Source: JAJECS01 sp965198185 (GTDB lineage Bacteria; Chloroflexota; UBA11872). Taken from it: 64,000 nt of DNA. Made by a program: the position numbers and the translations under genes. The stretch is from assembly GCA_965198185.1 (NCBI GenBank), contig CBDAOU010000001.1, positions 682,001-746,000 of the forward strand. Direction: 5' to 3'. The notes beneath the pieces were generated by a model, which saw nothing but the letters and a program-made list of their open reading frames with translations, made no database searches and was not told the origin of the DNA. Positions 43,320 to 51,737 of the stretch are shown piece by piece. Numbering within the stretch: the first letter of the stretch is position 1; every line of letters starts with the position of its first letter.

Positions 43320-43759
43320 ATGGACCTCACGCGTGACGTGCCGCGCAGCCCCTATGCCTCGCTTGGCGGCATCGTGTTCTTGCCGCGCGCCATCGACAAG
43401 GCCCGCGCCGACGCGGCCGGCACCCTGGGCGAATACATGTCGCGGCGCGGGTTTTCGGTGGATCTGTTCGAGTTTCTCGGCATCGACGTCGACGGCTTTC
43501 ACGCAGCGGTGCCGCGAACGCCACCGACGCCGAGATGCTGGCGTGGGTCCAGGCCAACATGACCGCGCGGTCGCCCGACGAGATCGCCGCCTGGAACGCC
43601 ATGATGATGACTCGTGGGCCGGCGACGCCGGAGATGGAGGCGTGGTACCGCGAGTTCCTGGCGAACATCGGCCAGGGCCATCGCACCGACCTCACGCGGC
43701 ACTTCGACCGGCTGGACCTGGACGAGGGCCGCGAGGTGCCGCTGGGCGGCCGCCGCTAG
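43320..43759 (+). pseudogene. DUF5069-like protein, frameshifted
   Basis: The start MDLTRDVPRSPYASLGGIVF, then LPRAIDKARADAAGTLGEYM and LFEFLGIDVDGFHAAV match DUF5069. At about 43515 one base is missing. The remainder EMLAWVQANMTARSPDEIAA and the end LDEGREVPLGGRR are in the next frame. The length would be about 147 aa. The function of the family is unknown. Confidence 0.75.
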
Positions 43760-43875
43760 ACGGTGTCGCGCAGCGCTTGCCGAAGGTCCAAGCAGCCTGG
43801 CAAGCTCGCGGATAGTGGACGTGCAGCGACGGGGCTTCTTGCGCCCCCCACGACTACTATCGTGAAGGAGCGAAC

Positions 43876-44202
43876 ATGGCAGAAGCAAAGGGCTTGACTT
43901 GGGTCGTCGTCGATTCCGTTGCGATGGGACGAAACAGCGCGGCCCTTGGTCTCGTTGCGGCAGGTATTTTCAATGGCGTTGGTCTGGCTGCGTTAAGCTT
44001 CATAAATGCGATGGGTCTCGTGACGTTCGGCGTGGTGAACTCGATGGGTTTTGTCACCATCGGTGGCGTGAATTCAATTGGTCTCGTTGCCATCGGCGGA
44101 GTGAATTCGGTGGGCATCATCGCCATCGGCGGGGTGAGTGCGACAGGAATTGTTGCCATCGGTGGGATGAATTCAAACAGCATTGCAACGATGGTGGCTT
44201 GA
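43876..44202 (+). CDS. decapeptide-repeat (G-V-N-S-x-G-x-x-x-I-G) hydrophobic protein
   Basis: A 108-aa protein from ATG 43876 with AAGGAG 8 nt upstream. After a short start (MAEAKGLTWVVVDSVAMGRN) come about seven 10-residue repeats such as VNSMGFVTIGG, VNSIGLVAIGG, VNSVGIIAIGG and VSATGIVAIGG. Regular spacing of small hydrophobic residues with Asn/Ser turns suggests a beta-solenoid, in the style of pentapeptide-repeat or left-handed helices, or a membrane-embedded sheet. There is no signal peptide. No named family is recognised. The gene is isolated between decayed genes and a convergent dehydratase. Confidence 0.75.
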   Translation: MAEAKGLTWVVVDSVAMGRNSAALGLVAAGIFNGVGLAALSFINAMGLVTFGVVNSMGFVTIGGVNSIGLVAIGGVNSVGIIAIGGVSATGIVAIGGMNSNSIATMVA

Positions 44203-44398
44203 CCGGCAACATCGAAGACGCTGTCTCAGCAAACAATTCGCGGCGCTGCTCTACGTAACTCCCGGCTATTCGCAGTTAAGCACCCGCGATATCCGCGGTG
44301 ATCAGATCGGATGGATGCGCCCGACACCGGTCTCCTAGGAGGAGTCGGGCTGGGCGGGACTGGCCGCGGTTGCTGAGGTTCGCCCGGAGCCGTACGTC

Positions 44399-45541
44399 CT
44401 ACTGATCCACCACCGAGCCGTCCGCGTGCAGCCGCGTGTGGACCTCGCGCGGCAGGTAGGGCACCTTGGCGCGCGCGTCGGGCTTCAGCTCCACGCCGAT
44501 GCCCGGCCGGTCCGGAATCAGCAGATAACCGTGGCCGTCGTGCTCGGCGATGCCCGTCACCATGTCCCGCTTGGGGAACTCGTCCTCGCCGCTGGGATAT
44601 TCCACCAGGGCCAGGTTGGGAATGCAGGCCGCGACCTGCAATGACGCCGCCGTGCACACGGGGCTCAGCGGGTTGTGCGGCACCACGCCCACGTGCTGCG
44701 CCTCCGCCAGCGCGGCGATCTTCTTCATGGCGGTGATCCCGCCCACCACGCACACGTCCGGCCGCACGTAGCGGGCCGCGTTGCGTCGCAGCAGCATGTC
44801 GAACTCCCAGAGCGACGTGAGCCGCTCGCCGGTGGCGATGGGCACCGCGGTGTTGGCCGCCACATAGGCCATCTCGTCGAGGTTGTCGGGCATCACCGGG
44901 TCTTCGAAGAAGAACGGGTGGAACGGCTCGATGCCGCGTCCCAGCTGCACCGCCTCCGCCGGCGTCATGCGGCGGTGGATCTCGATGCACAGGTCCACCT
45001 CGTCGCCGACCAGCTCGCGGTACTGCCGCACGGCCTCGATGGCGTTGCCGATCTTGCGCGCGTGGGTTTCGAAATAGGGCCGGTCGTGCGGCTCGTCGAG
45101 GAAGGGCGTGAGGTGCCCGACGGCAGTGAATCCGGCGTCACGGGCATCCGCGATGCCGCGCAGCAGCTTCTCGCGGGTATCGCCGAAGACATGCGCGTAT
45201 ACCCGGGCGCGGTCGCGGACCTTCCCCCCGAGCAACTGATAGACCGGCGCGTCGAAATGCTTGCCGGCAATGTCCCAGAGGGCGATGTCGATGGCGCTGA
45301 TGGCCGCCATGACCGCCGACCCGCGGAAGGCGCTCCAGCGGTAGAGGTATTGCCAGTGGTGCTCGATCCGCAGCGGGTCCTTGCCCACGAGGTAGCGGGC
45401 GAACTTCTCGATCGCCGCCTCTGACGCTTCCAGAAAGCCCCAGGCGCCGGCCTCGCCCAGACCCGTGAGCCCGGTGTCGGTCTCAATCTCGACCAGCAAG
45501 TACTGATCGAGCCGGATGGATTCGACGCGGCGGATGCGCAT
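44399..45541 (-). CDS. enolase-superfamily sugar acid dehydratase (mandelate racemase/galactonate dehydratase type)
   Basis: A 380-aa protein from ATG 45541; GTG 45550 is equally possible. The capping domain (RIRRVESIRLDQYLLVEIET, GLGEAGAWGF) is followed by the barrel: LCIEIHRRMTPAEA (first metal ligand and catalytic His region), HPFFFEDPVMPDN and PIATGERLTSLWEF (second and third ligands), and VVPHNPLSPVCTAA. These fit D-galactonate/D-mannonate dehydratase-like members that remove water from sugar acids. The C-terminal half has RADxC-like VRPDVCVVGGITAMKKIAAL. It fits the glycan-use genes nearby. The exact substrate is unknown. Confidence 0.85.
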   Translation of the reverse strand: MRIRRVESIRLDQYLLVEIETDTGLTGLGEAGAWGFLEASEAAIEKFARYLVGKDPLRIEHHWQYLYRWSAFRGSAVMAAISAIDIALWDIAGKHFDAPVYQLLGGKVRDRARVYAHVFGDTREKLLRGIADARDAGFTAVGHLTPFLDEPHDRPYFETHARKIGNAIEAVRQYRELVGDEVDLCIEIHRRMTPAEAVQLGRGIEPFHPFFFEDPVMPDNLDEMAYVAANTAVPIATGERLTSLWEFDMLLRRNAARYVRPDVCVVGGITAMKKIAALAEAQHVGVVPHNPLSPVCTAASLQVAACIPNLALVEYPSGEDEFPKRDMVTGIAEHDGHGYLLIPDRPGIGVELKPDARAKVPYLPREVHTRLHADGSVVDQ

Positions 45542-45568
45542 TGCGGTCACCGTGGCGGCCGCGGTCGA

Positions 45569-46255
45569 CTACCCGCTGCGCGGCTTGGGCAGGTAGCGCG
45601 AGATGGCGCCCGCCAGATTGGCCAGCGGCATGCGCTGCAACCAGACCTTGCCCGGACCGGTGACGGTGGCCAGAAACAGCCCCTCGCCGCCGAACAGCAT
45701 GTTGGTGACGCCCTTCACCCGCGCAATGTCGTAGTTGACGCTCGGCTCGAACATGGCCAGGTGCCCGGGGTCCACCTTCAGCGTTTGCCCCGAGGCCAGG
45801 TCGTACTCCTGCACCTCGCCACCGATCGCCGCGAACATCGTGCCCGGCCCGGTGAACTTCTGCAGGATGAAGCCCTCACCGCCGAACAGGCCGGCGCCGA
45901 GCTTGCGGTTGAACGAGATCTCGAAGGTCACCGACTCCTCCGCGACGAGAAAGGCGTCCTTCTGGGCCATGACCGACTCGCCGGCGCTCAAGTTCAAGGC
46001 GATGATGTTTCCCGGCGCTTCCGGAACGAACGCCACCATGTCCCCGCCAGACTGGCTGGTGAACCTGGTGACGAAGGCCCCCTCGCCCGAGATCATGCGG
46101 CCGAACATGCCGCCAAGACCGCCGGAGCCGCCGGTGCTCATCTCGACGCCTTCGTCCATCCAGGCCATGGCGCCGGACTCGGTGAACACCGTTTCCCCCG
46201 GCCCCAGCTGAACCTCAAGATGCGGCGTGATCGTGCCCTTGATCTGATATTGCAT
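45569..46255 (-). CDS. AIM24/TIGR00266 family protein
   Basis: A 228-aa soluble beta-rich protein from ATG 46255 with a strong AAGGAGG. Signature stretches are PGETVFTESGAMAWMDEGVE, FTSQSGGDMVAFVPEAPGNI, LGAGLFGGEGFILQKFTGPG, and NMLFGGEGLFLATVTGPGKV. The family shares a double beta-barrel like tryptophan RNA-binding attenuators. Its bacterial role is not known; it may help in membrane organisation. It is followed by 27 bp and then the dehydratase on the same strand. Confidence 0.9.
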   Translation of the reverse strand: MQYQIKGTITPHLEVQLGPGETVFTESGAMAWMDEGVEMSTGGSGGLGGMFGRMISGEGAFVTRFTSQSGGDMVAFVPEAPGNIIALNLSAGESVMAQKDAFLVAEESVTFEISFNRKLGAGLFGGEGFILQKFTGPGTMFAAIGGEVQEYDLASGQTLKVDPGHLAMFEPSVNYDIARVKGVTNMLFGGEGLFLATVTGPGKVWLQRMPLANLAGAISRYLPKPRSG

Positions 46256-46365
46256 GGCGGCCTCCTTGAGCCGGCGGGACGTAGTCGCATTGTAGGGGCC
46301 GTGGGCAAGGTCCTTTTGTCGGTTGGAGCACGGTGGGAGTCATCAATGGGAGACAGGCCCGGTGG

Positions 46366-46387
46366 CCCGGACTGCGCGCAGCCCGGG
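46366..46387. repeat. CTGCGCGCAG-type palindrome, copy 4
   Basis: Core GGACTGCGCGCAGCCC inside near-perfect CCC/GGG ends, with one mismatch across the dyad. Confidence 0.65.
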
Positions 46388-46458
46388 ATTCCCACGCGCC
46401 CGCGCACCACGCCCAACACATCCTGAGCGGTCTCGCCTCACCGCGAGCGCTTGCTTTC

Positions 46459-46549
46459 TGTCATTTCGAGCGCAGCGAGAAATCTCAGATGCTCCATTCC
46501 GGCCGCGAGGTCGAGCGCTCTAGATTCCTCACGATGTTCGGAATGACCG
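46459..46549. repeat. stem-loop pair of GTCATTTCGAGCG repeats
   Basis: GTCATTTCGAGCGCAGCGAG lies forward at about 46460, and an inverted partner reading TTCGGAATGAC ends near 46547. The arrangement equals that at 39726-39806. Confidence 0.7.
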
Positions 46550-46680
46550 GTGGACTGGGACGAGTCGCCGGGGATATACGTCGGCTCACCCGACGCCCGG
46601 CGCGGTGCGATACTGCCCCGCATGAGCCTTAGCTCTGCGTCGGGCGGTGTTCGCCGGGCGCCTCTGATTGCGGACGTGCG

Positions 46681-47337
46681 ATGACGCGGACCGGCGACGG
46701 CAACGCCAGCGATCCGGCGAGCCCCAGGCCCCCGGAGCCGGATGCGCACGACCTCGGTCCGCCCGACGACGAGCCGCCGCCCCAGCGGCCGCCCCGCCCG
46801 GCGCTGTTTGGCGGCGACATGCCGCTCATCATGCGTCGCGTCGGCGCTTGGCTGATCGATTTCACCATCGCCTTCTTCGTGGTCTTCGTGGCGGCGTCCA
46901 TCGCCGGCGTTGTGCCCGGTCCGGAGGCCGCGACCGAAACCGATCAGACGGGTCTGGTGGTCTGGCTGGTCGCGGTGCCGTTCGTCTATCGCTGGGCCAT
47001 GCAATCCGCCCTGGGATACACAGTGGGCAAGCTGGGTATGGGCCTGCGCCTGGTGGACCGCGACGGCCAGCCGCCGGGACCCATGGCGGTGCTCAACCGC
47101 GAGGCCGTGCAGCTGGTGCTCCTCTACGCCTGGCAGGTCGTGCCCCAGTCGGCGGTGGATGCGGTGCCGTTCGTGACGACACTGCTCATCCTCGGTCCCC
47201 TTGGCGACGTCTACACGATGTTCCGCCGCCGGGATACCCGCGCGTTGCACGATGTGCCGGCCGGCACGCAGGTCATCCGCGTCGCGCGGGCCAGCGCCTA
47301 CGGCGACTCCCGCGACGAGCCGCGGCGATTCTTGTGA
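46681..47337 (+). CDS. RDD-family membrane protein
   Basis: A 218-aa protein from ATG 46681. The first 50 residues are disordered and proline/acidic-rich. The RDD domain starts with MRRVGAWLIDFTIAFFVVFV (R...D pattern), then a second helix, then the GYTVGKLGMGLRLVDRDGQ segment typical of the family, and two further helices before a tail with FRRRDTRALHDVPAGTQVI. RDD proteins are small polytopic membrane proteins of poorly known role. The next gene begins 40 bp downstream in the same direction. Confidence 0.88.
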   Translation: MTRTGDGNASDPASPRPPEPDAHDLGPPDDEPPPQRPPRPALFGGDMPLIMRRVGAWLIDFTIAFFVVFVAASIAGVVPGPEAATETDQTGLVVWLVAVPFVYRWAMQSALGYTVGKLGMGLRLVDRDGQPPGPMAVLNREAVQLVLLYAWQVVPQSAVDAVPFVTTLLILGPLGDVYTMFRRRDTRALHDVPAGTQVIRVARASAYGDSRDEPRRFL

Positions 47338-47377
47338 GCCGCACGCCGTTGCGCCTGACTTGCGACAGGAGTCCCGC

Positions 47378-48259
47378 TTGGCGCGCCTGATCGTCCTCAG
47401 CTGCGGCGTTCCCACACCGATGCCGGGGCGCTGGGGCACGGCCTTCGCCCTGCAAGTAGGCGAGGAGTCGCTGCTGGTCGATTGCGGACCGTCGGCCACC
47501 CTCAAGCTCTATCAAGCCGGCCTGCGGGCCACCGATATCAGCCGGGTGTTCTTCACGCACCTGCACTCGGACCACATGGCCGACTTTCCTTGCTTCCTCA
47601 TGACCCGGTTCGACATGTCGATTGGGAGCGAGCCGCCGCTGCACGTCTATGGACCGCCGCCGACCGCGGACTTTGCCCGCAAGCTCATGGGGCCGGATGA
47701 GGGCGTGCTCTGGCTCGACGTGGTCGCGCGCACCAATCACCCCATGAGCATCGGGGCCTACCACAGCCGGGGAGGCGCCGGCGACCGCCCGCCGCCGCAG
47801 ATGCAGGCGCACGACATCGAGCCGGGACCGGTCGCCAGCGGGGACGGCTGGTCCGTTTCGGCGGCGGCGGTGCGCCACGCGCAGCCCTATCTCACCTGCC
47901 TGGGATTCCGGTTCGAGACGGACGACGGGGTGATCGTGTTCAGCGGCGACACGCGCCCCTGCGACGAGGTGATCGAGCTGGCTCGCGGCGCGGACCTGCT
48001 GGTCATGGAAGCCGTGGCCCTGGCGGGACGGCAGTGGGAAGGGTCCCTCACGGCCGAGTCCGACACCGCGGGCTGCGCCACGGTTGCCGCCGCTGCCGGG
48101 GTCAAGCGCTTGCTCGTGAATCACCAACCGCCCTGGCTGGACGAGCCACAGGCCCGCAGCCAGGCGATCAAGGAGATTTGCCAGATCTACGACGGGCCGG
48201 TGCTCTGGGGTGAAGAGCTGTTGGAGGTGCAGATTGGGGACGAAACACATGGCGGGTGA
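47378..48259 (+). CDS. MBL-fold metallo-hydrolase (RNase Z-like)
   Basis: A 293-aa protein from TTG 47378, supported by AGGAG about 8 nt upstream; no ATG lies near. The metal site THLHSDHMADF (H-x-H-x-D-H), the later HAQPYLTCLGFRF with His, VFSGDTRPCDEVIELA with Asp, and the final VNHQPPWLD with His make a complete two-metal centre as in the RNase Z/ElaC group. The exosite arm of true RNase Z is not evident, so another ester or phosphodiester may be the substrate. Its 3' end overlaps the next gene. Confidence 0.85.
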   Translation: MARLIVLSCGVPTPMPGRWGTAFALQVGEESLLVDCGPSATLKLYQAGLRATDISRVFFTHLHSDHMADFPCFLMTRFDMSIGSEPPLHVYGPPPTADFARKLMGPDEGVLWLDVVARTNHPMSIGAYHSRGGAGDRPPPQMQAHDIEPGPVASGDGWSVSAAAVRHAQPYLTCLGFRFETDDGVIVFSGDTRPCDEVIELARGADLLVMEAVALAGRQWEGSLTAESDTAGCATVAAAAGVKRLLVNHQPPWLDEPQARSQAIKEICQIYDGPVLWGEELLEVQIGDETHGG

Positions 48260-49940
48260 AATGAGCGACGACTGGCGTTCGCTGTCGCCGGTCTCAGGCG
48301 AGCCTTGGGCGTTCACCACCGCGCCCTGGATCGAAGAGGAGCCCGGCGTGGTGACCAGTCCGCCGCAGCCGGCGGACGACAGCCTGGCGATATCCACGGC
48401 GGCGGCCTACCGCGACTTCGAGGCGGAGTTCGACTTCCGCTGGGAAATCCAGGGCTCGGACAGCGGCTTCGTCTTTCGCGCGCGCCACGCGCGGCACTAC
48501 TACTTGGTGCACTTTCCCTGCACCGGGCAGCAGTTCCGCGGCGGCAACTTCTGGGCCGCCATATCCAAGGTGGATGCCTCGGGCTGGGCGCGCGTGCTGC
48601 GCACCGAGATCGTGCCGGGCATCCCCAGCGAGATCGGCCTGTGGCACACCGTCAAGCTCCAGGTGCAAGGGCCCGAGATTCGCCTCTGGGTCGATGGCCG
48701 CCCGTTCCCGGTCGTCATCGACGACTCCTATGACGAGCCGGGATACGTCGGTCTCGAGACTTACAACGGTCGGGACCCGGACGAGGTAAAGGAGTATTTC
48801 GGCGACGCGCGCCCGCGCGTGGGCTCGGGCAACAGCTTCCGCAACGTCCGCATTCGCGGTGAGCCTTTGGCCGCGCCGCCGTGGGACGCAACCGTCGCGC
48901 CCGGACCCCGCCTGCAGCACCCACTTGCCGACACCGCACATGGCGCCTATCAGTACGTCTCGAGTCTGGTGCGCTTGGCCTCGGGCGAGGTGCTCCTGAC
49001 GCTGGTGGCTTCCGACGCGCACACCACCGGCACACGGTCCGTCCTTCTGCTGCGCTCGCACGACGCCGGGCGCACCTGGTCGACACCCAAGGTGCTGCCG
49101 AACACATTGCACGGCGCCGCGCTGCACCCACTCGACGGCGACCACGTCGTGGCGTTCCTGATGCAGCACGACCCGCCCTTCGACCTTTCGATCGTTGAGT
49201 CGACAGACGCCGGCCGCACCTGGAGCGAGCCTTCAGGCATCGGGCGCGTGACGTTCGATGATGAGCTAGATGTCGCGCATGCGTACTTGTCGAAGGTCGT
49301 CCCGCTGCGCGACGGCACCCTGCTGCGCTTCGGCTACAGCGTGGCCGCGGGACCCAGCATGCACGGCGGCGTGACCCGCGACGGCTGGCGCTACGTCGGC
49401 GCCCCCACTCCGGGATCGTTCAGCTACTGCGTGCGGTCCACCGATGGCGGGCGCACCTGGTCGCCGCCGATCCGCGTGGACGGCCCCAACCCGCGCCCGG
49501 GCATGCTGGTGAACGCCCGCGAGACGGCCTCGGAAACCTCGGCCTGCGAGGTGGCGCCCAACCGCATTCTGGCGCTGATTCGCCCGGAGACCTCACCGTG
49601 GATGTGGGAATGCTGGTCGACCGACGGCGGCCGCACCTGGGCGCCTGCCGCGCGTGGACAATTCCCGATGTATGCCTGCACCGACGCCATCACCGCCACG
49701 GCGCAGGGAGCGGTGGTCGTCGCGGGGCGACATCCGGGGATCGGCGCGCAGCTGAGCCAGGACGGCGGCATGAGCTGGCAGGCCACCCGCATCGACACGC
49801 CCTTCTACGCCAACGGCTCCACGCTGGAGGTCGAGCCTGACGTGGTGCTCTACGTCTACGACGGCAAGTACTCCGACGCCCGCGTGCGCGCCCAGCGTCT
49901 GCGCGTGACCCCCGGCGGCCTCGAGCCCGCCGACGCCTAG
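48249..49940 (+). CDS. sialidase-like Asp-box protein with N-terminal LamG/DUF1080-like domain
   Basis: A 563-aa protein from ATG 48249, overlapping the MBL gene; ATG 48261 is an alternative start. Residues 25-210 form a concanavalin-like sandwich as in 3-keto-disaccharide hydrolase/DUF1080 proteins (FEAEFDFRWEIQGSDSGFVF, HTVKLQVQGPEIRLWVDGRP). The rest is a six-bladed propeller with five Asp boxes: SHDAGRTW, STDAGRTW, STDGGRTW (twice) and SQDGGMSW. It would hydrolyse or bind terminal acidic sugars. There is no signal peptide, so the location is uncertain. It converges with the Gfo/Idh gene, sharing CTAG. Confidence 0.78.
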   Translation: MAGEMSDDWRSLSPVSGEPWAFTTAPWIEEEPGVVTSPPQPADDSLAISTAAAYRDFEAEFDFRWEIQGSDSGFVFRARHARHYYLVHFPCTGQQFRGGNFWAAISKVDASGWARVLRTEIVPGIPSEIGLWHTVKLQVQGPEIRLWVDGRPFPVVIDDSYDEPGYVGLETYNGRDPDEVKEYFGDARPRVGSGNSFRNVRIRGEPLAAPPWDATVAPGPRLQHPLADTAHGAYQYVSSLVRLASGEVLLTLVASDAHTTGTRSVLLLRSHDAGRTWSTPKVLPNTLHGAALHPLDGDHVVAFLMQHDPPFDLSIVESTDAGRTWSEPSGIGRVTFDDELDVAHAYLSKVVPLRDGTLLRFGYSVAAGPSMHGGVTRDGWRYVGAPTPGSFSYCVRSTDGGRTWSPPIRVDGPNPRPGMLVNARETASETSACEVAPNRILALIRPETSPWMWECWSTDGGRTWAPAARGQFPMYACTDAITATAQGAVVVAGRHPGIGAQLSQDGGMSWQATRIDTPFYANGSTLEVEPDVVLYVYDGKYSDARVRAQRLRVTPGGLEPADA

Positions 49941-50923
49941 AGCCCGACCACGACGCCTTCCGCCGCCGAGCGATAGGCCGCGTCGATCACCCGCTGAACC
50001 TCAAGCCCGACTTCTCCCGTGAGCACCTGCCGGTCGGGGCGTTCCACCCCGGCGGCAAAGTCCTCGATAAGCGGCAGGTCGTGCAGCTCCGGCGCGGGGT
50101 GCGTCTCCCGTCGCCGCTGCCCATGCTGCGTCACGAAGCACTCGTCGCCGCGCGCGTAGGGCACGTTGACGTAGCCCTTGGTGCACCACACCTCGTAGTC
50201 ACCGCGCGCTGGATCGATGCCCCAGATCGACGACAGCGTGGCCTGCACACCAGAGTCGTAGTTCACGATCAGCGACAAAACGTCTTCCACGTCGCCGGCA
50301 ACTTGCCGCCGGTCGCTGAAGGACGCCACCTGCCGCGCGGGACCGGCCAGCGAGGAGAACGTCTGCAAGCGGTGGCTGCCCAGGTCCATCAGCGGGCCGC
50401 CGCCGCCCACGGCGCGGACGAGTCGCCAGGCCTTGGGCTCGTCCGGCGCGGGGTTGTACGACGATGAGGCGTTGCCGTGCAGCGCCGTCAACTCGCCCAG
50501 CTCGCCCGAAGCCACCAGGTCGCGCACGAGGGCATTGACCGGAATGAACTGGTGGTAGTAGGCCACGCCCAACCGCGCGCCGCGTTGCTCGGCGCGCTCC
50601 ACCATGGCCCGCGCCTCGGCTGCCGAGGCGGCCATGGGCTTCTCGACTAGGACGTGCAGCCCGCGGTCCAGCGCCGCCAGCGCCTGCGCGGCGTGCAAGT
50701 GCACCGGCGTCGCCACGTAGACCGCGTCCAGCGGGGCCTGCCGCAGCATCTCGTCGTAGTCGGTGAACGCCCGCGGCACGTCGAACGCTAGCCGGTGGCG
50801 TTCCAGCGCGACCGGATCGCGGCGGCAGATCGCCGCCAACTCGCTGGAGGCATGCGCGCGGATGGCCGGGGCCACGGCCTTCGCCGCGATGTCTCCAAAG
50901 CCGACGATCCCCCAGCGCAGCAT
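49937..50923 (-). CDS. Gfo/Idh/MocA-family oxidoreductase
   Basis: A 328-aa NAD(P)-dependent enzyme from ATG 50923. The Rossmann start LRWGIVGFGDIAAKAVAPAI, AVYVATPVHLHAAQALAAL, and the signature VLVEKPMAASAAEA are followed by the typical second domain, with GGGGPLMDLGSHRLQTF containing the D-x-x-x-H catalytic pair. The family oxidises or reduces sugars, inositols and related compounds. Together with the dehydratase and sialidase-like genes close by, it suggests use of unusual glycans. It is intact. Confidence 0.9.
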   Translation of the reverse strand: MLRWGIVGFGDIAAKAVAPAIRAHASSELAAICRRDPVALERHRLAFDVPRAFTDYDEMLRQAPLDAVYVATPVHLHAAQALAALDRGLHVLVEKPMAASAAEARAMVERAEQRGARLGVAYYHQFIPVNALVRDLVASGELGELTALHGNASSSYNPAPDEPKAWRLVRAVGGGGPLMDLGSHRLQTFSSLAGPARQVASFSDRRQVAGDVEDVLSLIVNYDSGVQATLSSIWGIDPARGDYEVWCTKGYVNVPYARGDECFVTQHGQRRRETHPAPELHDLPLIEDFAAGVERPDRQVLTGEVGLEVQRVIDAAYRSAAEGVVVGL

Positions 50924-50960
50924 CAGCCGCTCCGGCTCAGGTCGTGCCCCGCGCCCCTAT

Positions 50961-51034
50961 TTGTCATCCCGAGCGCCCCATTTGTCATCCCGAGCGCGCC
51001 CAATTGTCATCCCGAGCGCAGCGAGGGATCTCAG
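50961..51034. repeat. three tandem TTGTCATCCCGAGCG repeats
   Basis: Exact 15-mers begin at 50961, 50982 and 51004, spaced 21 and 22 bp. The last goes on to GCAGCGAGGGATCTCAG, the full form of this dispersed repeat. Only forward halves are present, unlike the inverted pairs at 39.7 and 46.5 kb. Confidence 0.8.
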
Positions 51035-51128
51035 ACGCATGACCCCGACGCCATCATGAACGGAAACCCAAGAGTGTCCTGCCACGTCCGCGCTATCCCA
51101 GCCGACCGCTTGCCACCGCCGCGCCGAA

Positions 51129-51542
51129 CTAACCCCCGGCCGCGCGCCACATCCGCAGGCCGGCGGGGCCGACCACCAGCACGAACAGCGGATCGATGAA
51201 GGCCCACAGCGTGCCGTTGGCCTGGTCGCTGAACACGCCGAACCAGTTCCAGAAGTACCAGAGGAACAGCCCCAGCGCGGCGTAGAAGACGATGTTCACT
51301 TCGAGCGAGGTTCGCGTGTCCGCCTCGTCGGCGTCCATGCGCCGCTTGCGCATGAAGCTTCCGACCAGGACGATCACCGCGCTCACGGCCATGAACCAGT
51401 TCATGACTTCCCAAGCGGTGAACGGCGCATCGCCGCCCGGGTGATACAGCGGCGTGATGATGAAGTGCACACCCACGCCCACGGCTACGAGAACCTGATA
51501 GGCCGCGACGATCCGCAACGCGATATTTGCTGGCACCGCCAT
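51129..51542 (-). CDS. small four-helix membrane protein
   Basis: A 137-aa protein. ATG 51542 directly abuts GGGAGG, so GTG 51536 six bases inside may be the true start. Four hydrophobic helices can be seen (VAAYQVLVAVGVGVHFIITP; NWFMAVSAVIVLVGSFM; VNIVFYAALGLFLWYFW; FIDPLFVLVVGPAGLRMW) with a charged loop RKRRMDADEADTRTS. No family is recognised with certainty. It stands alone, with an interspersed repeat on its downstream side. Confidence 0.75.
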   Translation of the reverse strand: MAVPANIALRIVAAYQVLVAVGVGVHFIITPLYHPGGDAPFTAWEVMNWFMAVSAVIVLVGSFMRKRRMDADEADTRTSLEVNIVFYAALGLFLWYFWNWFGVFSDQANGTLWAFIDPLFVLVVGPAGLRMWRAAGG

Positions 51543-51684
51543 CCTCCCAGCTCAGCACGATTGCCCGGCGCCCGCTGCCAACGGATACGGGCCGATGCCG
51601 TGGCTTGCTGCTGCGGCGCCAATGTAGTGGATGACACCCGCCCTGTCTTGCCGCATATCCGTGGCGCCACAGACTCGGGTAGGG

Positions 51685-51700
51685 GCGGTTCGCGAACCGC
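51685..51700. repeat. GGTTCGCGAACC palindrome, copy 4
   Basis: GCGGTTCGCGAACCGC is perfect and sits in the same GGGTAGGG...CTTCCG setting as the copy at 21778. Confidence 0.8.
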
Positions 51701-51737
51701 GCTTCCGAGCTCTCCCGCGGACGAACCGATGGACCGC

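Larger units (their letters stand above)
46256..46680. other. repeat-rich intergenic region, no gene seen
   Basis: About 425 bp between the divergent AIM24 and RDD genes. It holds a CTGCGCGCAG-type palindrome at 46366-46387 and a pair of GTCATTTCGAGCG/CGGAATGAC repeats at 46459-46549. Frames that cross it are chance readings. Confidence 0.6.

Noticed and set aside
43032..43759. AbrB plus next gene as a VapBC toxin-antitoxin pair
   Set aside because: The gene after the AbrB-like one resembles DUF5069 and shows no PIN-domain acidic residues.
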